The notes beneath the pieces were generated by a model. It made no database searches, had not been told where the DNA came from, and saw only the letters and a list, made by a program, of their open reading frames with translations. A stretch of 64,000 nt of DNA from RGIG5612 sp017511185 (GTDB lineage Bacteria; Bacillota; Clostridia; Lachnospirales; Lachnospiraceae). Within the stretch, counting starts at the first letter, position 1. Every line of letters begins with the position of its first letter. The DNA lies in contig JAFWLF010000104.1 of the NCBI GenBank assembly GCA_017511185.1, forward strand, positions 74,244-138,243. The letters run 5' to 3'. Below, in pieces: positions 34,999 through 44,584 of the stretch. Both the position numbers and the translations under genes were made by a program.

Positions 34999-36432
34999 AT
35001 GGTTTATACTTCTTTAGAGATTGATGAAATCTTGAATAAGGCACCTGTAATGGAACCGCAGCGGCAGTTCTATTTTGTTGACCAGTGCCGAAAGATCATT
35101 TCTGCGCTGGAAGAAGAAAAAGGGCGGAAACTGACGGTCTGTATCAATACCTTCGGCTGTCAGATGAATGCAAAAGATTCTGAGAAGCTTCTCGGAATCA
35201 TGGAAGAGATTGGTTACGTGGAGAGCGATAGCGAGGATTCCGATTTCGTTCTTTATAATACCTGTACCGTCCGGGAACATGCAAATGTGCGCGTTTACGG
35301 ACGTTTAGGTGTTTTAAAGAATTCCAAAGATAAAAACCCGGACATGATCATTGCATTGTGTGGATGCATGATGCAGGAGAATGCGGTTGTAGAAAAGATC
35401 AAACAAAGCTATAAACATGTCGATATTATTTTCGGCACTTACAATATTTACAAGCTGGCTGAACTACTGTTCCTGCATTTCACGCAGAAAAAGATGCAGA
35501 TCGAAATATATGAATCTCCGCAGGAGATTGTTGAAGATCTTCCATCAGAACGGAAATTCAAGTTTAAGTCTGGCGTCAATATTATGTATGGCTGCAATAA
35601 CTTCTGCAGCTACTGCATCGTTCCTTATGTTCGTGGAAGAGAACGGAGCAGAGAAAAAGAAGATATATTAAAGGAAATAAGAAACCTGGCTGCAGATAGT
35701 GTCATTGAAATCATGCTGCTTGGACAGAATGTCAATTCCTATGCCTATGGTTTCCCGCAATTGTTAGCAGAAGCTGCACAGATTCCGGAAATCAAACGGA
35801 TCCGTTTTATGACATCCCATCCAAAAGATCTGTCTGATGATCTGATCCGGGTGATCAAAGACAATCCGAAAATTGCACGCCATATCCACCTGCCGCTGCA
35901 GTCCGGCAGCACCAGGGTGTTAAAAGAAATGAACCGGCATTATACCAAAGAAGGCTATCTGGAGCTGGTAGATAAGATTCGCAGCGAGATCAAGGATATT
36001 TCTATAACGACGGATATCATTGTCGGTTTTCCTGGAGAAACGGAAGAAGATTTTCAAGATACTCTTGACGTTGTCCGTAAAGCTAAATTTGAGAGTGCTT
36101 TTACTTTTATCTATTCCAAAAGAAGCGGTACGAAAGCTGCATTGATGCCGGACCAGATTCCACGGGATATTGTGAATGATCGTTTTAACCGTTTGCTTGC
36201 ATTGGTAACAGAAGGCGCTACAAAACAGACAATGCGCTATACCGGACAATCAGTAGAGGTTCTCGTGGAAGAGATCAATCAAAAAGATCCGTCTCTTTTA
36301 ACGGGGCGTATGTCAAATAACTCGTTAGTACATTTTAAAGGTTCCAACGACCTTATCGGAACGATGGCAAAAGTCCATCTGGATGAAGCAAAAGGTTTTT
36401 ATTATCTGGGAACACTTATAAGGAGTATGTAA
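34999..36432 (+). CDS. miaB: tRNA-2-methylthio-N6-dimethylallyladenosine synthase MiaB
   Basis: 477-residue radical-SAM methylthiotransferase that adds the 2-methylthio group to i6A37 of tRNA. N-terminal cluster cysteines are in NTFGCQMNAKDSE, YNTCTVREHANVR and ALCGCMMQ. The radical-SAM motif is GCNNFCSYCIVPYVRGRE, and a C-terminal TRAM domain is present. miaA, the preceding step of the same tRNA modification, is three genes downstream. It overlaps mutS by one base (TAATG). Confidence 0.95.
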   Translation: MVYTSLEIDEILNKAPVMEPQRQFYFVDQCRKIISALEEEKGRKLTVCINTFGCQMNAKDSEKLLGIMEEIGYVESDSEDSDFVLYNTCTVREHANVRVYGRLGVLKNSKDKNPDMIIALCGCMMQENAVVEKIKQSYKHVDIIFGTYNIYKLAELLFLHFTQKKMQIEIYESPQEIVEDLPSERKFKFKSGVNIMYGCNNFCSYCIVPYVRGRERSREKEDILKEIRNLAADSVIEIMLLGQNVNSYAYGFPQLLAEAAQIPEIKRIRFMTSHPKDLSDDLIRVIKDNPKIARHIHLPLQSGSTRVLKEMNRHYTKEGYLELVDKIRSEIKDISITTDIIVGFPGETEEDFQDTLDVVRKAKFESAFTFIYSKRSGTKAALMPDQIPRDIVNDRFNRLLALVTEGATKQTMRYTGQSVEVLVEEINQKDPSLLTGRMSNNSLVHFKGSNDLIGTMAKVHLDEAKGFYYLGTLIRSM

Positions 36433-39020
36433 TGGCTTTATCGCCAATGATGACAAAATATCTGGAGACAAAAGAGCAGTATCCTGACTGTATTCTTTTT
36501 TACCGCCTTGGTGATTTTTATGAAATGTTTTTTGATGATGCATTGACAGCATCCAAAGAACTGGAGATCACATTAACGGGAAAGGACTGCGGTCTGGAAG
36601 AGCGTGCGCCAATGTGCGGCGTTCCTTATCATGCTGTAGACGCTTATCTGAACAAACTGGTCTCAAAAGGTTATAAAGTAGCCATTGCGGAACAAGTTGA
36701 AGACCCGAAGCTGGCAAAAGGACTGGTAAAGAGAGAAGTGATCCGTGTGGTCACTCCCGGTACCAACATCAACCCGCTTTCTTTAGACGAAGATAAAAAC
36801 AATTATCTGATGTGTATCTACTATGCATCCGAGTATTTTGCAGTTTCATTTGTCGATATTACAACGGGTGATTTTCTAACCACCACAATATCTTCGCTGT
36901 CATCGTTGATGGATGAGATCAATAAGTTTCCGGTAGCTGAAATCATTTCCAATCATTCTTTTGCAATGTCTGGTGCAGATTTCGGTTATATCAAAGATAA
37001 ACTAGGCATTACTTTTTATACTGTCAATGATTCTTACTTTGATCAGAAAGAAAGTGTAGATCTGATCAAACAGCATTTTCACGTGATCGATCTTTCCGGT
37101 CTCGGATTAAATGACTATCCGCTTTGCATCCCTTGTATTGGTGCAACGTTACGTTATTTATATGAGACACAGAAAAACGGTTTAGAGTTTTTAAATAAGC
37201 TGACTGTTTATTCTACAGGGAAATATATGATCGTCGATTCTGCTGCCCGCAGAAATCTGGAATTGACTGAAACAATGCGGGAGAAGAATAAAAAAGGTTC
37301 CCTGTTATGGGTTTTGGATAAAACAAAAACAGCAATGGGCGCCAGGGCACTGCGTTATTTTATCGAACAGCCTTTGGTAGATAAAGAAGAGATCCTGATG
37401 CGTCAGGATGCTGTGGGAGAACTGAATGAATCTCTGATCGACCGTGATGAATTAAGAGAATATCTGAATCCAATCTACGATCTGGAGCGTCTCCTTGCAA
37501 AGATATCTTATCATTCTGCCAACCCGCGGGATCTGGTTGCATTTAAGAGTTCTCTTAAAATGCTCCCGGCGGTTAAATACTGCATGCAGAAATACCACAG
37601 CCGTTTATTAGCACAGCTGTATCAGGATCTGGATTGTCTGGAAGATCTGGAAAAGCTGATCGATGATGCGATTGTTGAAGAGCCGCCTCTTTCTATTAAA
37701 GACGGCGGAATCATTAAAGAAGGGTATTCCGAACAGATCGACACATTGCGTAAGTCTAAATACGAAGGAAAATCATGGCTTTCGGAGATTGAAGAGAAGG
37801 AACGCAATGCGACCGGCATCAAAACTCTGAAGATCAAATTTAATAAAGTATTTGGATACTATATTGAAGTCACGAATTCTTTTAAAGATAAAGTGCCTGA
37901 CCGTTACATCAGAAAACAAACGCTGGTCAATGCAGAGCGTTATATTACAGAAGAATTAAAAGAACTGGAAGATACGATCCTTGGCGCAGAAGAAAAATTA
38001 TTTGCTTTGGAATATGATCTGTTCAGCGATATCCGGGATCAAATCTACGGAGAGATCCAGCGGATTCAGAAAAGTGCTTCTGTCATCGCAAGGATCGATG
38101 CATTTGCTTCTCTGGCATATGTCGCAGAGCAAAACCATTATGTACGCCCGGAGATCAATGACAACGGAATCATCCATATCAAGGATGGACGTCATCCTGT
38201 CGTTGAAAAGATGATGGAGGAGGGTACTTTTATTCCAAATGATACATATTCTGATCAGGATGAAAACCGGGTCTGCGTCATCACCGGTCCGAATATGGCA
38301 GGAAAATCCACTTATATGCGTCAGCTTGCATTAATTGTTTTAATGGCAAGTATCGGCTCTTTTGTACCAGCATCCTGGGCATCTATCTGTACGTGCGACC
38401 GCATCTTTACCCGTGTCGGAGCATCTGATGATCTGGCATCCGGACAAAGTACTTTTATGGTTGAGATGACCGAGGTCGCCAATATTCTTCGTAATGCTAC
38501 TGAAAAATCGTTAGTCATCCTGGATGAGATCGGAAGAGGCACATCTACATATGACGGTCTGAGTATTGCCTGGGCCGTGATCGAGTATATTGCTGATAAG
38601 AAAAAATGCGGGGCAAAAACATTTTTCTCCACACATTATCACGAACTGACAGAATTGGAAGGCCATATTGATGGTGTTAAGAACTACTGCATCAGCGTAA
38701 AAGAACAAGGAGATAACATTATCTTCCTGCGCAAGATCATCCGTGGAGGCGCTGATAAAAGCTATGGTGTCCAGGTAGCGGCTTTAGCCGGTGTTCCTGA
38801 ACCAATTATCAAACGGGCAAAAGAGATCGTGAATCAGCTTTCTTATGCTGATATTACGATCAATAAGGATAATCAGATCATTCATACAGAGAGAGCAGAG
38901 GAAGAAGTGATCCTTCCGGAAGAAAATGAAACAGAGAACTATATCCGTTCCCTGGATCTGGATAAGCTTTCTCCAATTGAAGCGATCAACATCTTATACG
39001 ATTTGAAAAACAGATTATGA
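36432..39020 (+). CDS. mutS: DNA mismatch repair protein MutS
   Basis: 862 residues. The mismatch-binding N-terminus has FYRLGDFYEMFFDDA (the Phe-x-Glu wedge) and the ATPase has Walker A GPNMAGKSTYMRQ, the LDEIGRGTSTYDG motif and the helix-turn-helix C-terminus. It detects mismatches and recruits MutL, encoded directly downstream with a 4-base overlap. An AAGGAG site lies inside the end of miaB. Confidence 0.97.
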   Translation: MALSPMMTKYLETKEQYPDCILFYRLGDFYEMFFDDALTASKELEITLTGKDCGLEERAPMCGVPYHAVDAYLNKLVSKGYKVAIAEQVEDPKLAKGLVKREVIRVVTPGTNINPLSLDEDKNNYLMCIYYASEYFAVSFVDITTGDFLTTTISSLSSLMDEINKFPVAEIISNHSFAMSGADFGYIKDKLGITFYTVNDSYFDQKESVDLIKQHFHVIDLSGLGLNDYPLCIPCIGATLRYLYETQKNGLEFLNKLTVYSTGKYMIVDSAARRNLELTETMREKNKKGSLLWVLDKTKTAMGARALRYFIEQPLVDKEEILMRQDAVGELNESLIDRDELREYLNPIYDLERLLAKISYHSANPRDLVAFKSSLKMLPAVKYCMQKYHSRLLAQLYQDLDCLEDLEKLIDDAIVEEPPLSIKDGGIIKEGYSEQIDTLRKSKYEGKSWLSEIEEKERNATGIKTLKIKFNKVFGYYIEVTNSFKDKVPDRYIRKQTLVNAERYITEELKELEDTILGAEEKLFALEYDLFSDIRDQIYGEIQRIQKSASVIARIDAFASLAYVAEQNHYVRPEINDNGIIHIKDGRHPVVEKMMEEGTFIPNDTYSDQDENRVCVITGPNMAGKSTYMRQLALIVLMASIGSFVPASWASICTCDRIFTRVGASDDLASGQSTFMVEMTEVANILRNATEKSLVILDEIGRGTSTYDGLSIAWAVIEYIADKKKCGAKTFFSTHYHELTELEGHIDGVKNYCISVKEQGDNIIFLRKIIRGGADKSYGVQVAALAGVPEPIIKRAKEIVNQLSYADITINKDNQIIHTERAEEEVILPEENETENYIRSLDLDKLSPIEAINILYDLKNRL

Positions 39021-40792
39021 CGGAAATACATATTTTAGATCAATTAACAATCGATAAAATCGCGGCCGGAGAAGTGGTGGAACGTCCATTGAATGTTGTC
39101 AAAGAACTGATGGAAAACGCCATTGATGCAAATGCGACCAGTTTATCCGTAGAGATAAGGGATGGCGGCACTTCTTTGATCCGTATCACTGATAATGGCG
39201 CAGGGATCGATAAAGAGCAGATTCAAAAAGCTTTTTACCGTCACTCTACCAGTAAGATCAGCAGCGCGGATGATCTGTCATTTGTCACATCTTTAGGATT
39301 CCGTGGAGAAGCTCTCTCCAGTATCGCTGCAGTTTCCAAAGTTGAGTTATGTACGAAAACAAAGGATTCCATGACCGGTACCATATATAAAATCAGCGGC
39401 GGAAAAGAGATCTCCATGGAGGATGCGGGACTTCCCGATGGAACGACTGTCATTGTAAGAGACCTTTTCTACAATACGCCTGCCCGTTTAAAATTCTTAA
39501 AAACGGCACAGACGGAAGCAGGTTATATTCAGGATATGGTCAATAAGATTGCTTTGTCTCATCCGGAAATTGCAATTAAATTGACCAGTAACGGAGCTGT
39601 CCGTTTATCAACAAGCGGGAATGGTGATTTAAAGAGTACCATTTACGCTGTATTTGGTCGTGATATTACATCTCATTTGTTAGCTGTTGATGGTGTGTAT
39701 GATACTTTATCTGTAAGCGGTTATATTGCTGCACCTGAAATTGCCAGATCCAACCGCAATTTTGAACTATTCTTCGTAAATGGAAGATATGTAAAGGATC
39801 CTGTTCTGAGCAGCGCTGTGGAAGAAGCCTTCCGCGGGTATCAGATGAAGGGCACCTTCCCGTTTACCATTTTGAACCTTCGGATCGAACCGGAATTAAT
39901 GGATGTAAATGTTCATCCGGCCAAGCTTGAGATCCGTTTTTACGATAATGAACAGATTTTCCATGCGGTAAGGGATGCTGTATCCTCTGTACTCTATAAG
40001 AGAGAAAATATTCCTTCTTTTACAGTCGGTCCTAAGGATGAAGCAGACAAAGAACCAGTCAATGCAAAGCAATTTGTTCCAGAACCTTTTGAGGAAAATC
40101 GCGTTCGTCAAACTTCAACCTTTTCAGAAGAACCTGTTTATACGGTTGAGAAAGAAGAGCCCGTTTCTTTTGAGCAGACAACGTTCGCTCCGTTCATCAG
40201 TGAAGAAGCAAGAGAAAAACATCGCCTGATCGGTGTGATCTTTGATACTTACTGGATCGCAGAGTATCAGGATTCACTTTTTATTATTGATCAGCATGCT
40301 GCACATGAAAAAGTTCTATATGAAAAGTTTCTGGAAAATATCAAAAACGGCACTCACTATTCACAGAAACTGATGCCCGCTCTCATAGTTACGTTAACGC
40401 CAAAAGAAGTTGAAGTATTAGACAGATTCCACGAACAGCTGTCAGAATTAGGCTTTGAGTTTTCCTCCTATGGCGGGAGTGAATATGCCATTTCTGCTGT
40501 TCCTGCAGATCTTTATACATTGGATGAATCTGATCTGTTCTTAAGTTTTCTGGATGAATTAACTATGCTTTTACCTTCTGTTTCCTCTGAACTTCTGCTA
40601 TCCAGGATTGCTACTGCTGCATGCAAAGCGGCAGTGAAAGGCGGAAACCGTCTCACTTTTACAGAAGCTAATGCATTGATCGATCAGCTGCTTTCTCTGG
40701 AAAACCCATATAACTGTCCGCATGGCAGACCTACCATCATTCAGATGTCCAAATCGGAACTGGAACGCAAGTTCAAGAGGATCCTTTCATGA
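39017..40792 (+). CDS. mutL: DNA mismatch repair protein MutL
   Basis: 591-residue GHKL ATPase with the N-terminal LTIDKIAAGEVVERP, ELMENAIDAN (ATP-binding Glu/Asn) and GFRGEALSS motifs. The C-terminal domain carries DQHAAHEKVLYEKF, matching the DQHA-x2-E-x4-E endonuclease motif. That makes it the nicking type used in bacteria without MutH. It overlaps mutS (ATGA) and miaA (ATGA). Confidence 0.96.
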   Translation: MTEIHILDQLTIDKIAAGEVVERPLNVVKELMENAIDANATSLSVEIRDGGTSLIRITDNGAGIDKEQIQKAFYRHSTSKISSADDLSFVTSLGFRGEALSSIAAVSKVELCTKTKDSMTGTIYKISGGKEISMEDAGLPDGTTVIVRDLFYNTPARLKFLKTAQTEAGYIQDMVNKIALSHPEIAIKLTSNGAVRLSTSGNGDLKSTIYAVFGRDITSHLLAVDGVYDTLSVSGYIAAPEIARSNRNFELFFVNGRYVKDPVLSSAVEEAFRGYQMKGTFPFTILNLRIEPELMDVNVHPAKLEIRFYDNEQIFHAVRDAVSSVLYKRENIPSFTVGPKDEADKEPVNAKQFVPEPFEENRVRQTSTFSEEPVYTVEKEEPVSFEQTTFAPFISEEAREKHRLIGVIFDTYWIAEYQDSLFIIDQHAAHEKVLYEKFLENIKNGTHYSQKLMPALIVTLTPKEVEVLDRFHEQLSELGFEFSSYGGSEYAISAVPADLYTLDESDLFLSFLDELTMLLPSVSSELLLSRIATAACKAAVKGGNRLTFTEANALIDQLLSLENPYNCPHGRPTIIQMSKSELERKFKRILS

Positions 40793-41739
40793 AAAAGCCA
40801 TTAGTCATTCTTTCCGGACCTACCGCCTGCGGAAAAACAGCACTTTCTATTTCTCTCGCAAAACGGATCAATGCAGAGATCATCAGTGCGGATTCCATGC
40901 AGGTTTATAAAGGGTTTGACATCGGAACAGCTAAAGTGACGAAAGAAGAAATGCAGGGCGTTCCTCACTATCTGATCGATGAAATGGATCCGGATGAAGA
41001 ATGCAACGTATTTGAATTCCAAAGCCGCGCCAAGCATTATATTGATGAAATCCAAAACCGCGGTAAGATTCCTATGATCGTTGGCGGTACCGGATTTTAT
41101 ATCCAGTCTGTTTTATATGATATTGATTTTTCACAGGAACCTGCCGATCGCTCATACAGACATCAATTGGAACAGCTGGCTGAAGAAAAGGGGAGTCCTT
41201 TCCTTCATGAGAAATTAAAAGAGATCGATCCGGATGCAGCCGCTGCCATTCACCCAAACAACCAGAAACGTGTCATTCGGGCGTTAGAGTTCTTTCACGA
41301 GACAGGAGATAAGATCTCTGACCATAACCGCATCCAGCAGCAAAAAGGATCTCCATACCAGTTTGCTTATTTTGTATTGAACCGTAAAAGAGATGTTTTA
41401 TACGATCGGATCAATCAAAGAGTCGATCTGATGATGAAGGATGGATTGGTTGAAGAAGTGGATCGTCTTTTGAAAGAAGGCTGCAAAGAAGATTACCTTT
41501 CTATGCAGGGATTAGGATATAAGGAAATCGTTCCGTATATCCATGGAGAATTTTCTTTGGAAGAAGCCGCAGATCTATTGAAAAAGAATACCCGTCATTT
41601 TGCAAAACGTCAGATCACCTGGTTTAAGAGAGAAAAAGATGTCTGCTGGATCAACTATGAAGACTTTGCATCGGAAGAAGCGATGCTGGAATATATGATC
41701 AACTACTTGAAGGAGGCTAACATTGTTTCATTATCCTGA
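40789..41739 (+). CDS. miaA: tRNA dimethylallyltransferase MiaA
   Basis: 316 residues. It transfers a dimethylallyl group to A37 of tRNA, producing the substrate of MiaB. The P-loop is SGPTACGKTAL, followed by ISADSMQVYKGFDIGTAK and the GGTGFYIQ motif, and LGYKEIVPY in the C-terminal half. It overlaps mutL by 4 bases and the next gene by 17. Confidence 0.96.
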   Translation: MKKPLVILSGPTACGKTALSISLAKRINAEIISADSMQVYKGFDIGTAKVTKEEMQGVPHYLIDEMDPDEECNVFEFQSRAKHYIDEIQNRGKIPMIVGGTGFYIQSVLYDIDFSQEPADRSYRHQLEQLAEEKGSPFLHEKLKEIDPDAAAAIHPNNQKRVIRALEFFHETGDKISDHNRIQQQKGSPYQFAYFVLNRKRDVLYDRINQRVDLMMKDGLVEEVDRLLKEGCKEDYLSMQGLGYKEIVPYIHGEFSLEEAADLLKKNTRHFAKRQITWFKREKDVCWINYEDFASEEAMLEYMINYLKEANIVSLS

Positions 41740-42970
41740 CATTGATGATGCGATCATCACAAAAGCGGCCCAAATTGAAGAAGAACTGAAAGAAATATTC
41801 CACCAGATCGATGAGATCTCAGAGGCAAATCAGTATAAAGTACTGTCTGCTTTTATCAAACACAAAGTCTGTGAAGCAGATTTTAATTCCGGATCCGGCT
41901 ACGGATATAATGAAGTCGGCCGGGAAAAGCTGGAAAGCGTTTATGCCGATATCTTCCATACTGAGGATGCTCTGGTTCGACCACAGATCACCTGTGGAAC
42001 ACATGCACTTTTTCTTGCGCTTAGCGCCATTCTTCTTCCGGGTGATGAAATCCTCTTTCTGTCCGGTGCGCCTTATGACAGTCTGGAAAAATCAATTGGT
42101 ATTACAGACAGTCCTGGCTCATTAAAAGAGCATGGCATTTCTTATCGCATTGTTCCTATGCTGGAAGGTGCTCAATTTGATTTTGAAGCGATCAGAAGCA
42201 ATATACGGGAAAATACTAAGATAGCCTATATTCAACGTTCCAAGGGATATGTAAACCGGCCGTCTCTTTCCTGCGAGCAGATCAAAGAAGCCGTTGACTT
42301 TGTCAGATCTATACGTGACGACATTATTCTTTTTGTAGATAACTGCTATGGTGAATTTGTAGAAGATAAGGAACCTACAGATTCCGGCGCTGATATTTGT
42401 GTTGGTTCCCTGATCAAGAACCCTGGCGGCGGACTTGCCCCAATGGGCGGATATATTGCCGGCAGAGCAGACTTGATCGAACGCTGTGCTTTTCGATTAA
42501 CTGCTCCAGGATTGGGAAAAGAAATCGGCGGCGCCTTAGGAACTTTAAAATCTTTCTATCAGGGATTATCCCTGGCTCCAAAGGTGGTATCAGAAGCATT
42601 AAAAAATGCACATTTTCTGGCTGCTATGTGTGAGGCATACGGTTTTCATGCAAGTCCTTCTTCACAGGATGTGCATCATTGTATCGTGGAAGCCATCGAT
42701 TTCTATGATCCGGAGAAAGTCATTGCTTTTTGCCGGGCAATCCAGCATTCCTCCTATGTTGACAGCTACGTGACGCCGGAACCATGGGAGATGCCAGGAT
42801 ACAATGATCCCGTCATTATGGCCAGCGGTGCTTTTATGAACGGATCCTCCATTGAGTTGTCTGCTGATGGACCGTTAAGAGAGCCTTACACAGTCTATTA
42901 TCAGGGCGGACTGACTTATGAGCATGGCAAATACGCCATCCTGCGTGCGCTCACGGAAATTATGAAATAA
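41723..42970 (+). CDS. Methionine gamma-lyase family (YnbB/aluminium-resistance-like) PLP protein
   Basis: 415-residue fold-type I PLP enzyme. The probable Schiff-base lysine is in GSLIKNPGGGLAPMGGYIAG, with the PLP-phosphate segment ITCGTHALFLALSA. The family is annotated as aluminium resistance protein or methionine gamma-lyase-like and often follows miaA in Firmicutes; the real substrate is not established. It begins at TTG 41723, six bases after AAGGAGG, because no ATG lies near that ribosome-binding site. The first 17 bases overlap miaA. Confidence 0.88.
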   Translation: MFHYPDIDDAIITKAAQIEEELKEIFHQIDEISEANQYKVLSAFIKHKVCEADFNSGSGYGYNEVGREKLESVYADIFHTEDALVRPQITCGTHALFLALSAILLPGDEILFLSGAPYDSLEKSIGITDSPGSLKEHGISYRIVPMLEGAQFDFEAIRSNIRENTKIAYIQRSKGYVNRPSLSCEQIKEAVDFVRSIRDDIILFVDNCYGEFVEDKEPTDSGADICVGSLIKNPGGGLAPMGGYIAGRADLIERCAFRLTAPGLGKEIGGALGTLKSFYQGLSLAPKVVSEALKNAHFLAAMCEAYGFHASPSSQDVHHCIVEAIDFYDPEKVIAFCRAIQHSSYVDSYVTPEPWEMPGYNDPVIMASGAFMNGSSIELSADGPLREPYTVYYQGGLTYEHGKYAILRALTEIMK

Positions 42971-43023
42971 ACAACGGGGGTGTCTTCTGACCGCCACACT
43001 ATTGGCGAAGGAAGGAGGCACTT

Positions 43024-43722
43024 ATGAATAAAAAAATGAAAGAACTGCAGCCGGATAACCGGCCGGATGAGAAATTCCTGCATTTGGGACCGGCTGCACT
43101 GACAGAAGCAGAACTTCTTGCAATCATTCTGCGGACAGGTACCAAAGAGGAACATTCTGTCCAGCTCGCTGAAGAAATCTTATGTAAGAATGAACTGTCT
43201 TATCAGGATATATTAAATATCCTGAATCTGGATCTGGAGGATCTTCTGAAGATCAAAGGTGTAGGCATTGTAAAAGCTTTACAGATCAAAGCCGTTGCGG
43301 AATTATCCCTCCGCATTGCCACGACCAGTAAAAGAAAATCTCTCCTGATGTCTGATCCAAACTCCATTGCGCAATACTATATGGAACAGCTGCGTCATAA
43401 CAAGAGAGAAGTAGTTGTTCTATTAATGCTGAATTCCGCCTGTGAACTGATCAAAGATGAGGTCATTTCACAAGGAACGGTTAATTCTGCGCTGTTTTCG
43501 CCCAGGGAGATCTTTCTGGAGGCTCTGAAAAATGAAGCCGTCAATATCATTATCGTACATAATCACCCCAGCGGTTCCGTACGTCCAAGCAAAAACGATA
43601 TTGAAGGTACAAAAAGGATCAAAATGGCTGGAGATCTGCTGGGCATTGCTTTGCTGGACCATATTATTATCGGAGACAGAAAATATACAAGTTTTCAAGA
43701 ATCAGGATTGATTAATCAATAA
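43024..43722 (+). CDS. radC: RadC family JAB-domain protein
   Basis: 232 residues. An N-terminal helix-hairpin-helix region (LLKIKGVGIVKALQIKAVAEL) is followed by a JAMM/MPN metal site VHNHPSGSVRPSKNDIEGT (HxH...D). The family is named for repair, but a direct role has been questioned. ATG 43024 has an AAGGAGG site. The preceding 53 bases hold no clear promoter. The mgsA -35 element lies inside the last codons. Confidence 0.92.
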   Translation: MNKKMKELQPDNRPDEKFLHLGPAALTEAELLAIILRTGTKEEHSVQLAEEILCKNELSYQDILNILNLDLEDLLKIKGVGIVKALQIKAVAELSLRIATTSKRKSLLMSDPNSIAQYYMEQLRHNKREVVVLLMLNSACELIKDEVISQGTVNSALFSPREIFLEALKNEAVNIIIVHNHPSGSVRPSKNDIEGTKRIKMAGDLLGIALLDHIIIGDRKYTSFQESGLINQ

Positions 43723-43735
43723 AGTTTGTTAAAAT
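43708..43735 (+). promoter_or_regulatory. Probable mgsA promoter, predicting a leaderless mRNA
   Basis: TTGATT (43708-43713), 16-base spacer, TAAAAT (43730-43735). The expected start coincides with the A of ATG 43742. No Shine-Dalgarno sequence exists before this ATG. Confidence 0.5.
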
Positions 43736-43741
43736 AATAGT

Positions 43742-44137
43742 ATGAATATCGGGCTTATCGCGCATGATTCCAAAAAAGCGCTTATGCAGAATTTCTGTAT
43801 CGCTTATAAAGGTATTTTGGGGAAACATGAATTGTATGCAACCGGCACAACCGGACGCCTGATCGAAGATGTAACGAATCTGAGTATTCATAAGTTTTTA
43901 GCTGGTCACCTTGGGGGAGGTCGACAAATGAGCGCTCAGATCGAATGCAACCAGATCGATGCCGTGATCTTTCTTCGTGATCCGGTAAAACAGCGTCAGA
44001 ACGAGTTGGATTATGCCAGGGTATATGATTTATGTGACATGCACAATATTCCGATTGCTACGAATGTTGCTTCCGCGGAAATCCTGGTTATGGCAATTGA
44101 CCGCGGTGATCTAGATTGGCGTAATGCATATAAATAA
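43742..44137 (+). CDS. mgsA: Methylglyoxal synthase
   Basis: 131 residues. It converts dihydroxyacetone phosphate to methylglyoxal and phosphate, a bypass of lower glycolysis that relieves phosphate limitation. Family motifs are NIGLIAHDSKK, ATGTTGRLIEDVTNL, GHLGGGRQMSAQI (phosphate site with catalytic Asp region) and FLRDPVKQRQNELD. The start codon is not preceded by a ribosome-binding site. Slightly short relative to E. coli MgsA but complete. Confidence 0.95.
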   Translation: MNIGLIAHDSKKALMQNFCIAYKGILGKHELYATGTTGRLIEDVTNLSIHKFLAGHLGGGRQMSAQIECNQIDAVIFLRDPVKQRQNELDYARVYDLCDMHNIPIATNVASAEILVMAIDRGDLDWRNAYK

Positions 44138-44164
44138 TTAACAGAACACGGAGGTGGTTGACCC

Positions 44165-44584
44165 ATGGTTAAGCTTGTTGTAGGGACAAAAGGAAAAGGA
44201 AAAACAAAGTATTTACTGGATAATGCAAATTCTGAAGCAAAGAGCTCAGACGGCGTTGTCATTTATCTTGATAAAAATACCAAGCATATGTTTGAGCTGG
44301 ACCGCAGTATCCGCTTGGTCAATGTAAATGAATATCCTGTCCCTGATTTTGATGTATTAATGGGATTCATCTGCGGGCTGATTGCCGGCAATAATGATAT
44401 AGAAGCTATTTATTTTGACAGTTTTCTCACTCTTACAAACCTGGAAGGGAAAGATGTAACAGACTCTATAAACAAACTGATCATCTTATCCGATAAGCTG
44501 AACGTTGACTTTATCGTCAGCCTTTCCATGGATGAGTCGGATCTTTCCGATACTTTCAAGGAGTACGTCGTTCTTTCACTGTAA
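44165..44584 (+). CDS. Small P-loop-like protein of unknown function
   Basis: 139 residues with an N-terminal glycine/lysine loop, VVGTKGKGKTKYLLDNAN, resembling Walker A (GxxGxGKT), and a hydrophobic strand ending IYFDSF that could be a Walker B. I know no assigned function. It ends exactly where the HlyD-like membrane gene starts, so it may be a small nucleotide-binding partner of that protein. A GGAGG site precedes ATG 44165. Confidence 0.8.
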   Translation: MVKLVVGTKGKGKTKYLLDNANSEAKSSDGVVIYLDKNTKHMFELDRSIRLVNVNEYPVPDFDVLMGFICGLIAGNNDIEAIYFDSFLTLTNLEGKDVTDSINKLIILSDKLNVDFIVSLSMDESDLSDTFKEYVVLSL

